Of a DNA stretch of 64,000 nt, positions 1 to 10,647 are shown in pieces; position 1 is the stretch's first letter; each line of letters opens with the position of its first letter. The translations under genes were made by a program, and so were the position numbers. The notes beneath the pieces are model-generated. The model was not told the origin of the DNA. It searched no databases and saw only the letters and a program-made list of their open reading frames with translations. Location: positions 5,422,501 to 5,486,500 of the forward strand of contig JBBBDQ010000350.1 of NCBI GenBank assembly GCA_037127315.1, given 5' to 3'. The DNA comes from Ascarosepion bandense. Its lineage: Eukaryota; Mollusca; Cephalopoda; Sepiida; Sepiidae.

Positions 1-84
1 TTGTGCTTTTGAATCTCAGGAATATAAATGTATAGAAACTGCTGTGACCACAAAGTGAGGGGTCAGTTTATATATTGATTGTAA

Positions 85-400
85 TATGGAATTGATCCTC
101 CACTTTATATCCAGTTAGCTTCTTTAGAACCACATTTTAGTTGATTCCAGTTCTTCCTTTATCTTCGAAGATATTGTCCAACATTCAATTCCATATTGAA
201 GAATCGATATCACATAGCAATCTAGTACTCTCCTCTTTGTTTCTAGTGAAATTGTCCTGTTTCTTAATACTTTACTCAACTTCTGGAATGCTTCCTTCGT
301 CATGCCAATTCGTTTTCGAATCTTTGTGTCGCACTTTCCGTCTTCTGTTATAACACTTCCCAGGTATTTAATGTTTTTATTTTTATATAAATTTTTAACT
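85..400 (-). mobile_element. RTE-like LINE tail, 5'-truncated remnant
   Basis: The minus strand encodes a broken C-terminal part of a reverse transcriptase. Readable pieces include a stretch like GKCDTKIRKRIGMTKEAFQKL and then ISILQYGIECWTISSK before the window edge. The same protein segment recurs at 16.5, 28.7 and 58.6 kb, so this is an interspersed family. The WFYRRMLRISW and RKRQLKFLGH motifs in sister copies are typical of endonuclease-type non-LTR elements often called RTE-like; the clade is uncertain. Several stops and frameshifts are present. Confidence 0.6.
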
Positions 401-936
401 GCTCATAAAAAATTGATTTGCTCAATGATCGTCTACGTTTATATTGACACAAACTTAATCAGTGATATTGATATTTTTTCCGTAAATATAGTATATATGA
501 AAACTATATTTTTATCATTTATATATGTATGTGTGCGTGTGAGAGAGAGTGTATGTATGTGTGAGTGTGTGTATGTGTGTGACTGTGTGCAACACTTTTG
601 ACATATTCATACAGTGTGGTAATTGTTCATTTTACGCTTTAATCTATCAGCAGTTTGTAGATTTAAGCATGAAACAGTCACTCTCTATGCATCGTTGATT
701 TCTATGTCTACAAACGTTCTACTGCTGATTCTATCGTGATTCCCTTTTGAAGATAACAAATTAGAAAATATTTAATTATGCATGAACGTGTGTGAGGGAG
801 GGGCGGATAAAATAACATCAGCGTAATTCTATGGTTGTATCTCTGAATCCTTTGATTTTGTTAGGGATCGATTTTTGTTGATCCCCAAGAAAATATAGCT
901 GACTGCCAAAATTCTCGTTCAATCAAGTCACCTTTA
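401..936. other. Unannotated AT-rich stretch with a GT-rich tract
   Basis: No gene or recognised repeat was found. A (GT)n/(GA)n-rich tract lies at about 527-590. Reading frames here are short and low in complexity. Confidence 0.5.
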
Positions 937-1800
937 TATTTTTTTTTAATCATCTCACCCCAAGTAGGTGACCGCTTAGGAATACCAGGTGCTGTAAGCC
1001 TTTAGTGACGGATGTGCGTTGTGGTGCAGTGGATATCGGCTCAGAAAGAGAAATCCGTGAGCCGAGTTCGAATTCCAGTTGAATACCCTGCATTCACTTA
1101 AGCACTGGTACCCTTGGGAAAGGTATTAATCCGTCCCCTTCCCTCAAGTTGTGGGTTAAATAACAGGGTAGGACTTGGGGACCCTGTCCTTAAAAACAAA
1201 TCCCATTGAATCTTGATACTCGAAAAAGAAAAAAAGTATTACTAGACACAAAACTTATATAAAAACAACAATAAATTGTTGAAAGAAAAATGTATTACAA
1301 GCAATAAATAAATAAAATTTAGTTGGCAATAAATGAACGGCCGAGGTTGATATGCCATAAAAACAAAACAACCAACCAACCAATCACCCCAAGCAAGGCA
1401 TTCTACTGCCACTGTTGCGCAGGGGTTACATAGGCAAAAATGATGAGAAAGTGGGGTTAGTTATAGGAAATATCAGAAGGAGGGTGAGAGACGAATGAGG
1501 ATACCGAGGATGTGGGTGGAGTAGATAGAAAAGGATCTTGTGAGAATGGATGCGAGTTAGTGTGTCTATTGACCTTACATTTAAACTGCTGGAGATTGTA
1601 GCTGTCGGGGAAGCAAGTATATGGAAGGGAATTCCACTGGTGGGAAGTGCGTGAAAAGAAGCTGTTAGAGTAGAAATTGCGGTTACATTTTATAGGTTTC
1701 ACTGTAAAAGGGTGGGACCTAGTTGCTAATCTAGTAGCTCGTGTAAATTCATATCTAGGAGGCACCAGTGATCTAATGGGCGCCAATGTAAGACCAGACA
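937..1800 (-). mobile_element. LINE-A 3' tail, split by a SINE insertion
   Basis: The minus strand carries the C-terminus of a non-LTR reverse transcriptase with the family signature SRTSHQWNSLP...FKCKVNRH, then a 3' UTR ending in CTTGGGGTGA and a poly-A seen as the T-run at 939-948. The element is interrupted: 937-964 and 1384-1800 are its two parts, and a composite SINE lies between. LINE-A is my label for the family present more than ten times in this window. The reverse transcriptase belongs to the CR1/L2/Jockey group in a broad sense; the clade is unresolved. The 5' end is truncated near 1800. Confidence 0.75.
965..1383 (+). mobile_element. Composite 5S rRNA-tRNA SINE with target-site duplication
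   Basis: The insertion starts with the 3' part of a 5S rRNA-like sequence at 965-1005 (TAGGTGACCGCTTAGG... to GCTGTAAGCC). Seven bases later comes the tRNA-derived SINE head from 1012, with A-box-like TGGTGCAGTGG and B-box GAGTTCGAATTCCAG. After about 1190 it continues into an A-rich tail with AATAAATAAATA and CCAACCAACCAA. TCACCCCAAG occurs at both 955-964 and 1384-1393, a 10-bp target-site duplication. The whole composite therefore inserted as one unit into a LINE-A tail. Confidence 0.75.
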
Positions 1801-2121
1801 CGCTTATTGCGAAAGAATCATCGGTTGCATTAAAAATCTATTCGGCAAGAACAATGCAGCTCGACTCAAAGTCAATCATGCAATCAGCTAACGACACGTT
1901 CCTTTCGACGTAAGAAAAATACAAAGGCTTCCGAAATGTGCCCATACCGACAGTCTCTCCTTTGCGTGCGCAATGATAGTGAACAAGTTTAATGTTTATA
2001 TGCGTGATTCGCAATATTACAAAATGTATAATTTTTTTATCATTTTATAGTCTTTTTAAAAGTTTACAGTACAGAGGTTTGCTTTTATCTAATTGTTTAC
2101 AAAAACCACATGCTTATGCAC

Positions 2122-2372
2122 AATGGTGCGTTGTGGTACAGTGGCTATCGACTCGGAACTACAAATCGGCAAGCCGAGTTCGAATTCCAGTTGAAATTCT
2201 TGCATTCACTTATGCACAAATACCCTTAGTTAAAAGTATTAATCCGTTTGTTCCCTCTAGTTATGGGTAAAATAATAGGACAGATTGGGTTCTTCTGCCC
2301 AGTCAGTCATGTCTCTTTCAAGACATGATCGCCCAAAGCGTGTATCACGTATGGCAATTAACTGACTGATGC
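2122..2372 (+). mobile_element. tRNA-derived SINE, short form
   Basis: The head has TGGTACAGTGG as A box and GAGTTCGAATTCCAG as B box. The end is the family's CACTTAACTGACTGA-like terminus (here CAATTAACTGACTGA). It lacks about 55 bases of the body (the GCAACCAGTCTACCGCAG segment) that other copies carry, so the text jumps from GATTGGGTTC to TTCTGCCCAG. The copy at 54.3 kb has a similar gap, which suggests a true subfamily. Confidence 0.8.
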
Positions 2373-2639
2373 ACAATTATGCAAAGACTCATATTTCACG
2401 ATAGAAATGTATGCAAGTAGGTATCTACATACAAAAGATGAAAGTAACTAAAACATGACTAAGTAAAAGAGGAAACTATTTGGAATCATGTATATAGATA
2501 TAAGGCTATAGTATTATTTCCAGAACGAGAAAGGTTGCTAAATAAAAGGTCTGCAATATTGTCCGTATATATACACCTTAGAAAATATGAGTAGAAACCC
2601 AAATAAAAATATGTACATTCTTATTTTGTTAGTGTTTAC

Positions 2640-2760
2640 GTTATTCCGACAAATGTCATCTGTGTTGCCATTTGTACGACATTTCGGCCGTTGTACGCTC
2701 CGGCCATCTTCAGGTGCTAGGAATTTCGAACCGAACCCTTAATTACAATCAATGCGGTAT
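2640..2760 (-). repeat. Penelope-like terminal hairpin motif (candidate)
   Basis: On the minus strand CTGAAGATGGCCG is followed by a loop and CGGCCGAAATGTC. The GGCCG/CGGCC stem between a CTGANGA and a GAAA box resembles a hammerhead-like hairpin. The T after the first box leaves the expected closing pair unformed, so I do not call a ribozyme. Confidence 0.35.
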
Positions 2761-3218
2761 ATAATCTTCATTCTTCGCGTAGTAGTGTCTCATTGGGTAG
2801 TCATGAGTTATGTCATGATTAAGTCCGAAGTGCATAGTTACTCTGCGTCTCGACTGTCTCTAAATTGCCTCAGAGCTGCTTTCCGGGAAGTCACGCAGGT
2901 AGTATTATATTGACGGAGGAAGAGTTCCTTCCAAAAGATAGGGCACCATAACAATAAGTGAACAGCTAAACAGCTCACGCAGATAATTTTATTTTAGTTC
3001 CTAAAGCTTGTGAATAACTAGTCACTTTTTGGAAGAGCTGATAATTCGTGAAATAGTGCCCAGTGTGTTATCTAATTCCATCGCGTTAAAGTTCTTCAGA
3101 ATAATTTTAAGGACTAAGGATATCACATGTACTTGAGAGAGACAGGTTTTTACTTCTCCTAGACTGTCTCTCTAGCAAAACGGGGAACTAGTTATCTCTT
3201 CAGTCAAATGAATATAGA
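2761..3218. other. Unannotated spacer
   Basis: No open frame or repeat recognised. Sequence complexity is ordinary. Confidence 0.4.
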
Positions 3219-3944
3219 TCTAAACTTATTTATAAATGGAATTTTGTCTGTGCGTGTGTATGTATGTGTTTGTTTGACCATTACCTATAGACTCTGAAAC
3301 GGCTGAACCGATTTTCTTGAACATTTACACAGTTTTACTCTAAGCGTCTGCGAGTGTTCTTAGCTAGATTTTGTGTCGAGGTACGTCCGATAAATATCGA
3401 AAATCGATAATCGAAAAAATCGGGTTATATAAGGAGTGGTCCGATTTTAATCAAATTTCATACACTCATAGACAAAGACATAAGAAACGATATTCAGAAG
3501 TTTCAAGGTTGCAGTTCTTACAAGAGTGCTGAAAATAGATAATGTATATATAAAAAAGGTAAGATGTTTGTGTGTGTGCCTGTTTATCTGCCTGTATATC
3601 TGTATATTGTTCAGACCTTTTATTTTAGTTTTTGCTTCCGGTTTGGCTCTAAGTATGTATAATTGTAGTTCTTAGTCTCAGCCATGATATCATTTACTCA
3701 GAGGACTTATTTAGCCTTCAAAATTCAGTTTACAACGAAAAACACTTATTTGATATCAATTCCAGGAAATCAAAATTTGACTTACATCCATTCATTTTTC
3801 TTTCAGTCTACGGTTTCGCTTTAACTGGAAACAACTATTGCTTTTTAGTCCTTTGTGCGAACGTCCAAAGAGTCTGAGCTACAGGATCGTGGATTAGTTT
3901 TAAAGCTTTCATTACACCCGAGCAACGCCGGGCTATACTGTGAG
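3219..3944 (+). mobile_element. Non-autonomous Helitron-like element, copy 1 (long form)
   Basis: It begins TCTAAACTTATTTATAAATG and ends with a GC hairpin CCCGAGCAACGCCGGG, then CTATACTG and TGAG in place of CTAG. Flanks are A at 3218 and T at 3945, the A/T target of Helitrons. Inside are a (GT)n tract, a conserved block around GAACCGATTTTCTTGAA, a near-palindrome at the ATCGAAAATCGATAATCG block, and the long-form module CTTTAACTGGAAACAAC. It has no Rep/helicase coding. Established Helitron hallmarks are 5' TC, 3' CTRR, a subterminal hairpin and A/T insertion. The same layout recurs in eight more copies. Confidence 0.72.
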
Positions 3945-4610
3945 TTCTAATATAAGCATTTAAACATAATTTTTAAAATAAAAAGCGAGTAGTAAAAGGC
4001 AAAAAATCATAGTTAACGTAAACAGTTGGAAGAAAACAAAATATATGATTATCAGGAAAATCAACAGATATATAAGCAAGTCAAAATCAAGCAAGTTCAA
4101 ACATTTAACAAAAATGTCGTAAGTATTATAACAGACGATGTAAAATGTGCTGTAATAGCGTTTGTTATGATTGGAATCTCGAAGGTTACTGAGGTGTTGG
4201 TACCACACGGTTGTATATCTTGGTCTTGGTATATATTCATTTAGTTACTCCTAATACGATTGATCCACGGTTGTTTCACCGTTGGGTTACTCGATAGATT
4301 TATAATTCGCTGAAAGCAGATGACTCGTTATTTGCTCAACACTCAACCGATTATTCGATATAAGCTCAACACACTCATCCCAGACTTTTGTGTGGTGCTT
4401 TTATAGTTATTTAGCCTGTGGAATGATCCATTTTTCTTGTATTATGGCGATCAGTGTTGAAACACATGCGTCGGCGTTTATGCTTTCTAGATAACAAAAT
4501 TTTAGACATAAATTCGAATGTGCATTAAAATTCCAAAAGCACATAAATATAATTAGAAAAAAGTAAATAAATTAGAATCAAAGAAAATAGTATTGAACAT
4601 CTATGTAATA
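3945..4610. other. Unannotated spacer between two Helitron-like copies
   Basis: No repeat or gene recognised. Frames on both strands at 3960-4244 are low-complexity and unsupported. Confidence 0.4.
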
Positions 4611-4791
4611 CTAGCAGTATAGCCAGGCGTTGCTCGGGTGTAATGAAAGCTTTAAAACTAATCCATGGTCCTGGAGCTCAGACTCAACTTAAAGAATATT
4701 TGTGTGAAGTTTGGTAAGAATCGGATAAACATTGTGGATTTGTATAAAGTACATACAGACAGATAAACAGACACACACACAAACATCTTGT

Positions 4792-4837
<46 letters not shown>

Positions 4838-5157
4838 CGATTTTCTGTACTATTGTAAGAACTGTAACCTTGAAACATCTGAATATCGTTTCTTATGTCT
4901 TTGTCTATGAGTGTATGAAATTTGATTAAAATCGGACCACTCCTTCTATAACCCGATTTTTTCGATTATCGATTTTTGATATTTATCGGGGGTACCTCGA
5001 CACAAAACCTAGCTAAGAACACTCGCAGACGCTTATAGTACAACTGTGTAAATGTTCAAGAAAATCGGTTCAGCCCTTTCGGAGTCTATAGGTAATGGAC
5101 ACACCCACACACACATACACACACAGAGACAAAGTTCCATTTATAAATACGTTTAGA
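4611..5157 (-). mobile_element. Non-autonomous Helitron-like element, copy 2 (short form)
   Basis: In its own orientation it runs from TCTAAAC (5157 leftwards) to CTAG at 4614-4611. T at 5158 and A at 4610 give the A/T target. The hairpin has one change (CCTGGC side). It carries the short-form module AAGAATATTTGTGTGAAGTT and a (TA)n tract at 4795-4834. Confidence 0.72.
4795..4834. repeat. (TA)n microsatellite inside a Helitron-like copy
   Basis: About 20 uninterrupted TA units at the centre of the element. The equivalent position in sister copies also holds (TA)n. Confidence 0.9.
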
Positions 5158-6291
5158 TATGCAAGAGTTAACAGCACCTTTAAATTCTTTTTAAAGACGC
5201 TAAATAGATTTGGACAAAGAAATGCTAAAGTGCTTTTGAAAGTATATCGAAAAAGTTCTAACATCTGACTCATCACTAATGCAATTTGATCCCAAATTAA
5301 ACATTATCGTTGCATAAGAAGTTATTTGGGAATTGGAACAGTAATATTACATAAATAAGATGATGAAACAACTAAACCAATGGCACATTCTTCGAGGTCG
5401 TTAAAAGCTGAAGCCAGATCGAGACGGAAGCTTTGGCTATAGGTTTTGCCATGAACAAATTCTTTAAATTCTTAAATGGACGAGAATTTCTTTTACAAAC
5501 CGAGCATTGTCTGTTAGAATCTATATGTGGTTAAAAAAAAAAGAGTATTCACGCATATACAGCAACTAGATTACAAATCAGAGTAACTATACTCCTGAAT
5601 TACAACTATAAGATGGAAGTAATTAAGTCATACTGATGGACTGAGTCGTTTAATTCCGAAATTTGGCGAACTGTTTGAATATACAGTGATTGCGGCAATA
5701 AGGGATGAAAACGAAATTAAGAATGTCTTACATAATACCGTAAGAGAATTGCCTATAACTATAAAAGAAATGAAATTTAAGTCGACTTCATATTAAAGAT
5801 TCTGCATGTTTGGGAGCATCTTGACCGAAAACTTCGAGAGCGTGGAACTAAAATCGCGTCAGTAGCAACCCTTAAAGAAACATTCCTAAAGGGTCAGACA
5901 ATTTTTGATAACTTGAAAACTAGCAAATGGAGGACCTACTCCTTACTAGTTACTAATACTTACTACTTACTAATTCTTACTAACTTACTAACTTACTACT
6001 TACTAGTTCCAAATACTGTTCATTTATGTTGAGTTTCGATTACGTAACACAATTATGAAATTGGTTGTAGTTTATTTATCCTGGTTAAAAACTTTTCTTA
6101 GTCTTAGGTCACTGTATATATGATCTAAAAAGAGAGGAAAAGAGAGAGAAGAGAAGGCAGATTCTTCTGATTTAGGGCCTCTTTCTTTAAATAGGTAATT
6201 TGAGGGTCGAGCAATAAATCTGCTAAAATTGAACGGTATCAGACGTCTGATGCTTTATCCGTCAACAATCGGCCCGACATTCCAATAATTG
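5158..6291. other. Unannotated region with an ACTT-rich patch
   Basis: No gene or known repeat was recognised. At 5938-6006 there is an imperfect ACTTACT-type simple repeat. A short stretch at 5690-5930 is locally coding-like but has stops. Confidence 0.4.
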
Positions 6292-6293
6292 TA

Positions 6294-6770
6294 CGAGGGT
6301 CATTCAATAAATAAGGTGAATGTTTCGGTATAAGGACATCTACAAAGGTCATTCAATAAATAAGGTGAATTTTTCGGTATAATGACATTTACGAGGGTCA
6401 TTCAATAAATAAGGTGAATTTTTCGGTATAAGGACATTTACAAGGGTCATTCAATAAATAAGGTGAATTTTTCGGTATAAGGACATTTACGAGGGTCATT
6501 CAATAAATAAGGTGAATTTTTCGGTATAACACATCTACAAGGGTCATTCAATAAATAAGGTGAATGTTTCGGTATAAGGACATCTACAAAGGTCATTCAA
6601 TAAATAAGGTGAATTTTTCGGTATAAGGACATTTACGAGGGTCATTCAATAAATAAGGTGAATTTTTCGGTATAAGGACATTTACAAGGGTCATTCAATA
6701 AATAAGGTGAATTTTTCGGTATAAGGACATTTACAAGGGTCATTCAATAAATAAGGTGAATTTTTCGGAC
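6294..6770 (+). repeat. Left terminal array, about 10 x 49 bp
   Basis: Units differ at the start (CGAGGG, CAAGGG, CAAAGG) and at AATTTTT versus AATGTTT. The variant order of the first four units recurs in units six to nine, so blocks of units were duplicated together. Confidence 0.9.
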
Positions 6771-6779
6771 TTCTTATAC

Positions 6780-7555
6780 AGATAGAAGCTTAGTTTTTTT
6801 CAACGTAGTCTCCCAGCAGTGTCACACACTTTTCCCATCTGTGCACAAGCTTCCTATTCCCTCAGCGTAAAAATCTTTGCACTGATGTCTCAGCCAATTG
6901 CTCAAAGCACTTTTGACTTCATCGTCACTTTAAAATTCGTGCCTCTTGTGAACGTTTTCAAGGGACCAGACAGGTGAAAGTCTGAAGGGTCAAGGTCTGG
7001 GCTGTAAGGGAGATGAGGGAGAAGTTTCCAGTCCAGCTCGTTGATGGTCTGCACCGTTTGGGCTGCTGTGTAAGGCCTTGCGTTGTCTTGATGCAAGACG
7101 ACGCCATGTGACTAATGACGCCTGTTCAACAGGTAGGCTCAAAGTCCTTGCAATGTCATCCACTGTCACCCTTCTGTCAGACTGAATGAGGTCATTGACT
7201 GATTCGATCACCTCAGGAGACATCACTTCTGTAGGCCTCCCAGGCCTGTCTTCATCCTCAACACTGCTCTGTCCTCCTTTAAACACTTTAGCCCACTTGT
7301 AGACATTTTTTGCTGAAACATGTGGCACCATAGACAGCTAACATTCTCCTATGAATTTCAACTGGTTTGCACCCTCCAAAGACCAAAAAGTTGATAACTG
7401 ACCTCTGTTCAAACCTAGAGCATGTTTCTTGGTCGGCCATCTTTGTTAATCTCAAAAACTCTCAAAGTTTTTCTTTTAATCTGCAAAAAATTAAAGCCCT
7501 TTGAAAAAGAAGTAAAAGAAATTTTTAAAAAAGTAAGCTTCTATCTGTATTAGAA
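6780..7555 (-). pseudogene. Mariner (DD34D) transposase, internally deleted
   Basis: The N-terminal half (about 7430 down to 7110) shows the paired helix-turn-helix region: YKWAKVFKGG, the linker GRPTEVMSP and VTVDDIARTLSL. The reading then jumps to HQDNARPYTA and YSPDLDPSDFHL, the last two catalytic aspartate blocks. The middle of the gene with the first catalytic aspartate is missing, and the two halves are in different frames. The C-terminal tail (KDFYAEG, HRW) follows without its proper frame. The protein cannot be active; any movement of the element would need a transposase in trans. Confidence 0.85.
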
Positions 7556-8824
7556 GTCCTTATACCGAAAAATTCACCTTATTTATTGAATGACCCTCGT
7601 AGATGTCCTTATACCGAAAAATTCACCTTATTTATTGAATGACCCTCGTAGAAGTCCTTATACCGAAAAATTCACCTTATTTATTGAATGACCCTCGTAG
7701 ATGTCCTTATACCGAAAAATTCACCTTATTTATTGAATGACCCTCGTAGATGTCCTTATACCGAAAAATTCACCTTATTTATTGAATGACCCTCGTAAAT
7801 GTCCTTATACCGAAAAATTCACCTTATTTATTGAATGACCTTTGTAGATGTCCTTATACCGAAAAATTCACCTTATTTATTGAATGACCCTCGTAGATGT
7901 CCTTATACCGAAAAATTCACCTTATTTATTGAAGGACCCTTGTAGATGTCCTTATACCGAAAAATTCACCTTATTTATTGAATGACCCTCGTAGATATCC
8001 TCATACCGAAAAATTCACCTTATTTATTGAAGGACCCTTGTAGAAGTCCTTATACCGAAAAATTCACCTTATTTATTGAAGGACCCTTGTAGATGTCCTT
8101 ATACCGAAAAATTCACCTTATTTATTGAAGGACCCTTGTAGATGTCCTTATACCGAAAAATTCACCTTATTTATTGAAGGACCCTTGTAGATGTCCTTAT
8201 ACCGAAAAATTCACCTTATTTATTGAATGACCTTTGTAGATGTCCTTATACCGAAAAATTCACCTTATTTATTGAATGACCCTCGTAGATGTCCTTATAC
8301 CGAAAAATTCACCTTATTTATTGAAGGACCCTTGTAGATGTCCTTATACCGAAAAATTCACCTTATTTATTGAATGACCCTCGTAGATATCCTCATACCG
8401 AAAAATTCACATTATTTATTGAAGGACCCTTGTAGATGTCCTTATACCGAAAAATTCACCTTATTTATTGAAGGACCCTTGTAGATGTCCTTATACCGAA
8501 AAATTCACCTTATTTATTGAATGACCCTCGTAGATATCCTCATACCGAAAAATTCACCTTATTTATTGAATGACCCTCGTAGATATCCTCATACCGAAAA
8601 ATTCACCTTATTTATTGAAGGACCCTTGTAGATGTCCTTATACCGAAAAATTCACCTTATTTATTGAATGACCCTCGTAGATATCCTCATACTGAAAAAT
8701 TCACCTTATTTATTGAAGGACCCTTGTAGATGTCCTTATACCGAAAAATTCACCTTATTTATTGAATGACCCTCGTAGATATCCTTATACCGAAAAATTC
8801 ACCTTATTTATTGAAGGACCCTTG
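7556..8824 (-). repeat. Right terminal array, about 26 x 49 bp
   Basis: Units read ACCGAAAAATTCACC...TTATTTATTGAATGACC with ends CCCTCG, CCCTTG or CCTTTG and spacers GATGTCC, GAAGTCC or GATATCCTC. GAATGACC and GAAGGACC variants alternate in blocks, a sign of unequal exchange. Confidence 0.9.
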
Positions 8825-8938
8825 TATATAGGCCTGTATATACATAAGTATGTTTTACACTGCAAATGTAATGTCAAAAAAAATTTCGAATGTAAAACTT
8901 TTCGTATTTTTAAATTTCATTAATTTCTCTCCCTCTCT

Positions 8939-8939
<1 letters not shown>

Positions 8940-8990
<51 letters not shown>
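8940..8990. repeat. (TA)n microsatellite
   Basis: About 25 TA units without interruption. Tyr-Ile frames over it are artefacts. Confidence 0.95.
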
Positions 8991-8992
<2 letters not shown>

Positions 8993-9394
8993 TACCATAG
9001 ATTAATTGTTGCCATTTTATATATATATACATATAATACATAAACGCGAAGATACCCACATATACGCATGTTCTCCATTCTTTTGCAAGATGATTCCAAC
9101 ATGAATGCCTCGATAATTTGCAAATTATTAGCAGAAATATTTTTGAAGTTTTTATTTTCGATTTCATATCTATTTTTATATATTTTGTATATTTCATGAA
9201 AACAAAATTTATTTTTCATTACTTATATTTTCATATTTCGTTTAATCCTCAGGAATTTTTCTATTTAATTTCGATGCCAATTTTTTCTATTTTAAATATT
9301 AAGATATATTCTGTATTTTTTTAAAATTTCAATAATCTTCAGTACGATTTTCACCATTTTAGTTCTTAAATTTCTTGATCTGATATTTTAGATT

Positions 9395-9396
<2 letters not shown>

Positions 9397-9439
<43 letters not shown>

Positions 9440-9482
9440 ATATATATATATATCCGTGTGTGTATGCGTGTGTGTGTGTGTG
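9397..9482. repeat. Compound (TC)n-(TA)n-(GT)n microsatellite
   Basis: Three dinucleotide tracts follow one another directly. Confidence 0.9.
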
Positions 9483-9737
9483 AAAGAGAGACAAGACAAG
9501 AGAAAAACACTTTATGCTAACGAGTTTCGTCCCTTGAGGACCATTATCAAGGCAAATGTAGAATTTTTATTTAGTAACCTGCATTTATATATAAAAGTAA
9601 CATTAATAAAATAACGTTAAGCCTTCAAGTTTTGAATTAGAGCAACGCTCCGAAATATTCTAAAAATTTACTGGATAAAGAAGATGTAATCTCTGGAGGA
9701 CCTTAGTGAAGTAAATCAGTTAATGTTATTGTCATTG

Positions 9738-9740
<3 letters not shown>

Positions 9741-9783
<43 letters not shown>
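9741..9783. repeat. (TA)n microsatellite abutting a Helitron-like copy
   Basis: About 21 TA units directly at the 5' side of copy 3, whose first bases (TCTAAAC) appear to be lost. Confidence 0.9.
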
Positions 9784-9784
<1 letters not shown>

Positions 9785-10339
9785 CTAATTTATAAATGAG
9801 ACTATGTTTCTGTGTGTGTGTGTATCTGTGTGTGTATGTGTGTATCCGTTACCTATAGACTCCAAAACAGCTGAACCGATTTTCTTGAAAATTTACACAG
9901 TTGTGCTATAAGCGTTTGCGAGTGGTCTTAGCTAGGTTTTCTGTCGAAGGACCTCCGACAAATATCGAAAATCGATAATCGAAAAAATCGGCTTATAGAA
10001 GGAGTGGTCCGATTTTAATCAAATTTCATACACTCATAGACAAAGACATAAGAAACGATATTCAGATGTTTCAAGGTTGCAGTTCTGACAATAGTGCAGA
10101 AAATCGATAATATATATATATATATATATAAGGCAAGATATTTGTGTGTGTCCTTTTGCTTATTTGCCCGTATGTCCTTTTGCTTATTTGCCCGTATGTC
10201 CTTTATACAAATCCACAATTTTTATCCGATTCTCACCAAACTCCACACAAATATTCTTTAGGCAGTGTCTGAGCTCCTTGACCATGGTTTAGTTTTAAAG
10301 CTTTCATTACACCCGAACAACGCCGGGCTATACGGCTAG
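9783..10339 (+). mobile_element. Non-autonomous Helitron-like element, copy 3 (short form)
   Basis: The 5' end reads ACTAATTTATAAATGAG, so the terminal TC is lost next to a (TA)n. The 3' end is intact: hairpin CCCGAACAACGCCGGG, CTATACGG and CTAG, then T at 10340. It also has a tandem duplication of GTCCTTTTGCTTATTTGCC at about 10160-10200. Confidence 0.7.
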
Positions 10340-10584
10340 TATATATATAAACTTATAAATGTTCATCTAATTTTTTACACGCACATATTTTATATTTTGT
10401 CATTCTGTGTTTTAAAATTTTCCGATGTCATGGTTTCTACGTGTATATGCATGTGCATATACTTGTTCTAAAAATTGTGCTGAAGATTTAAAGAGACAGT
10501 CACCAGGCATTGTTGATTCTTATGCACTCAGTTTGCGTATCTTGCGAAGCCTTCCTTTGTATATATAGAAAGTTTTAAAGGATA

Positions 10585-10587
<3 letters not shown>

Positions 10588-10646
<59 letters not shown>
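10588..10646. repeat. (TA)n microsatellite
   Basis: About 29 TA units, directly next to the CTAG end of copy 4. Confidence 0.95.

Positions 10647-10647
<1 letters not shown>

Larger units (their letters stand above)
6294..8824 (-). mobile_element. Mariner derivative with tandemly amplified termini
   Basis: The element is bounded by TA at 6292-6293 and 8825-8826. Its left arm is about ten copies of a 49-bp unit (CGAGGGTCATTCAATAAATA...). The right arm is about 26 copies of the same unit inverted. Between them, 6780-7555 holds a decayed mariner transposase gene on the minus strand. The unit is evidently the element's terminal inverted repeat. Ordinary mariners carry one copy per end, so this is a strongly modified terminus. 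Confidence 0.85.
8827..9740. other. AT-rich spacer with microsatellites and a hairpin motif
   Basis: (TA)n lies at 8940-8990, (TC)n at 9397-9436, (TA)n at 9438-9453 and (GT)n at 9456-9482. Minus-strand 9560-9511 holds TTGATAATGGTCC...GGGACGAAAC, a hairpin related to the Penelope-like terminal motif at 2.7 kb. No coding gene was seen. Confidence 0.5.

Noticed and set aside
7556..8824. CRISPR array, because of regular 49-bp repeats
   Set aside because: There are no unique spacers; the whole unit repeats and equals the mariner terminal repeat. The genome is eukaryotic.
9511..9560. Hammerhead ribozyme on the minus strand
   Set aside because: The core reads TTGATAA and an extra T breaks the first stem II pair. 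Stem I could not be formed.
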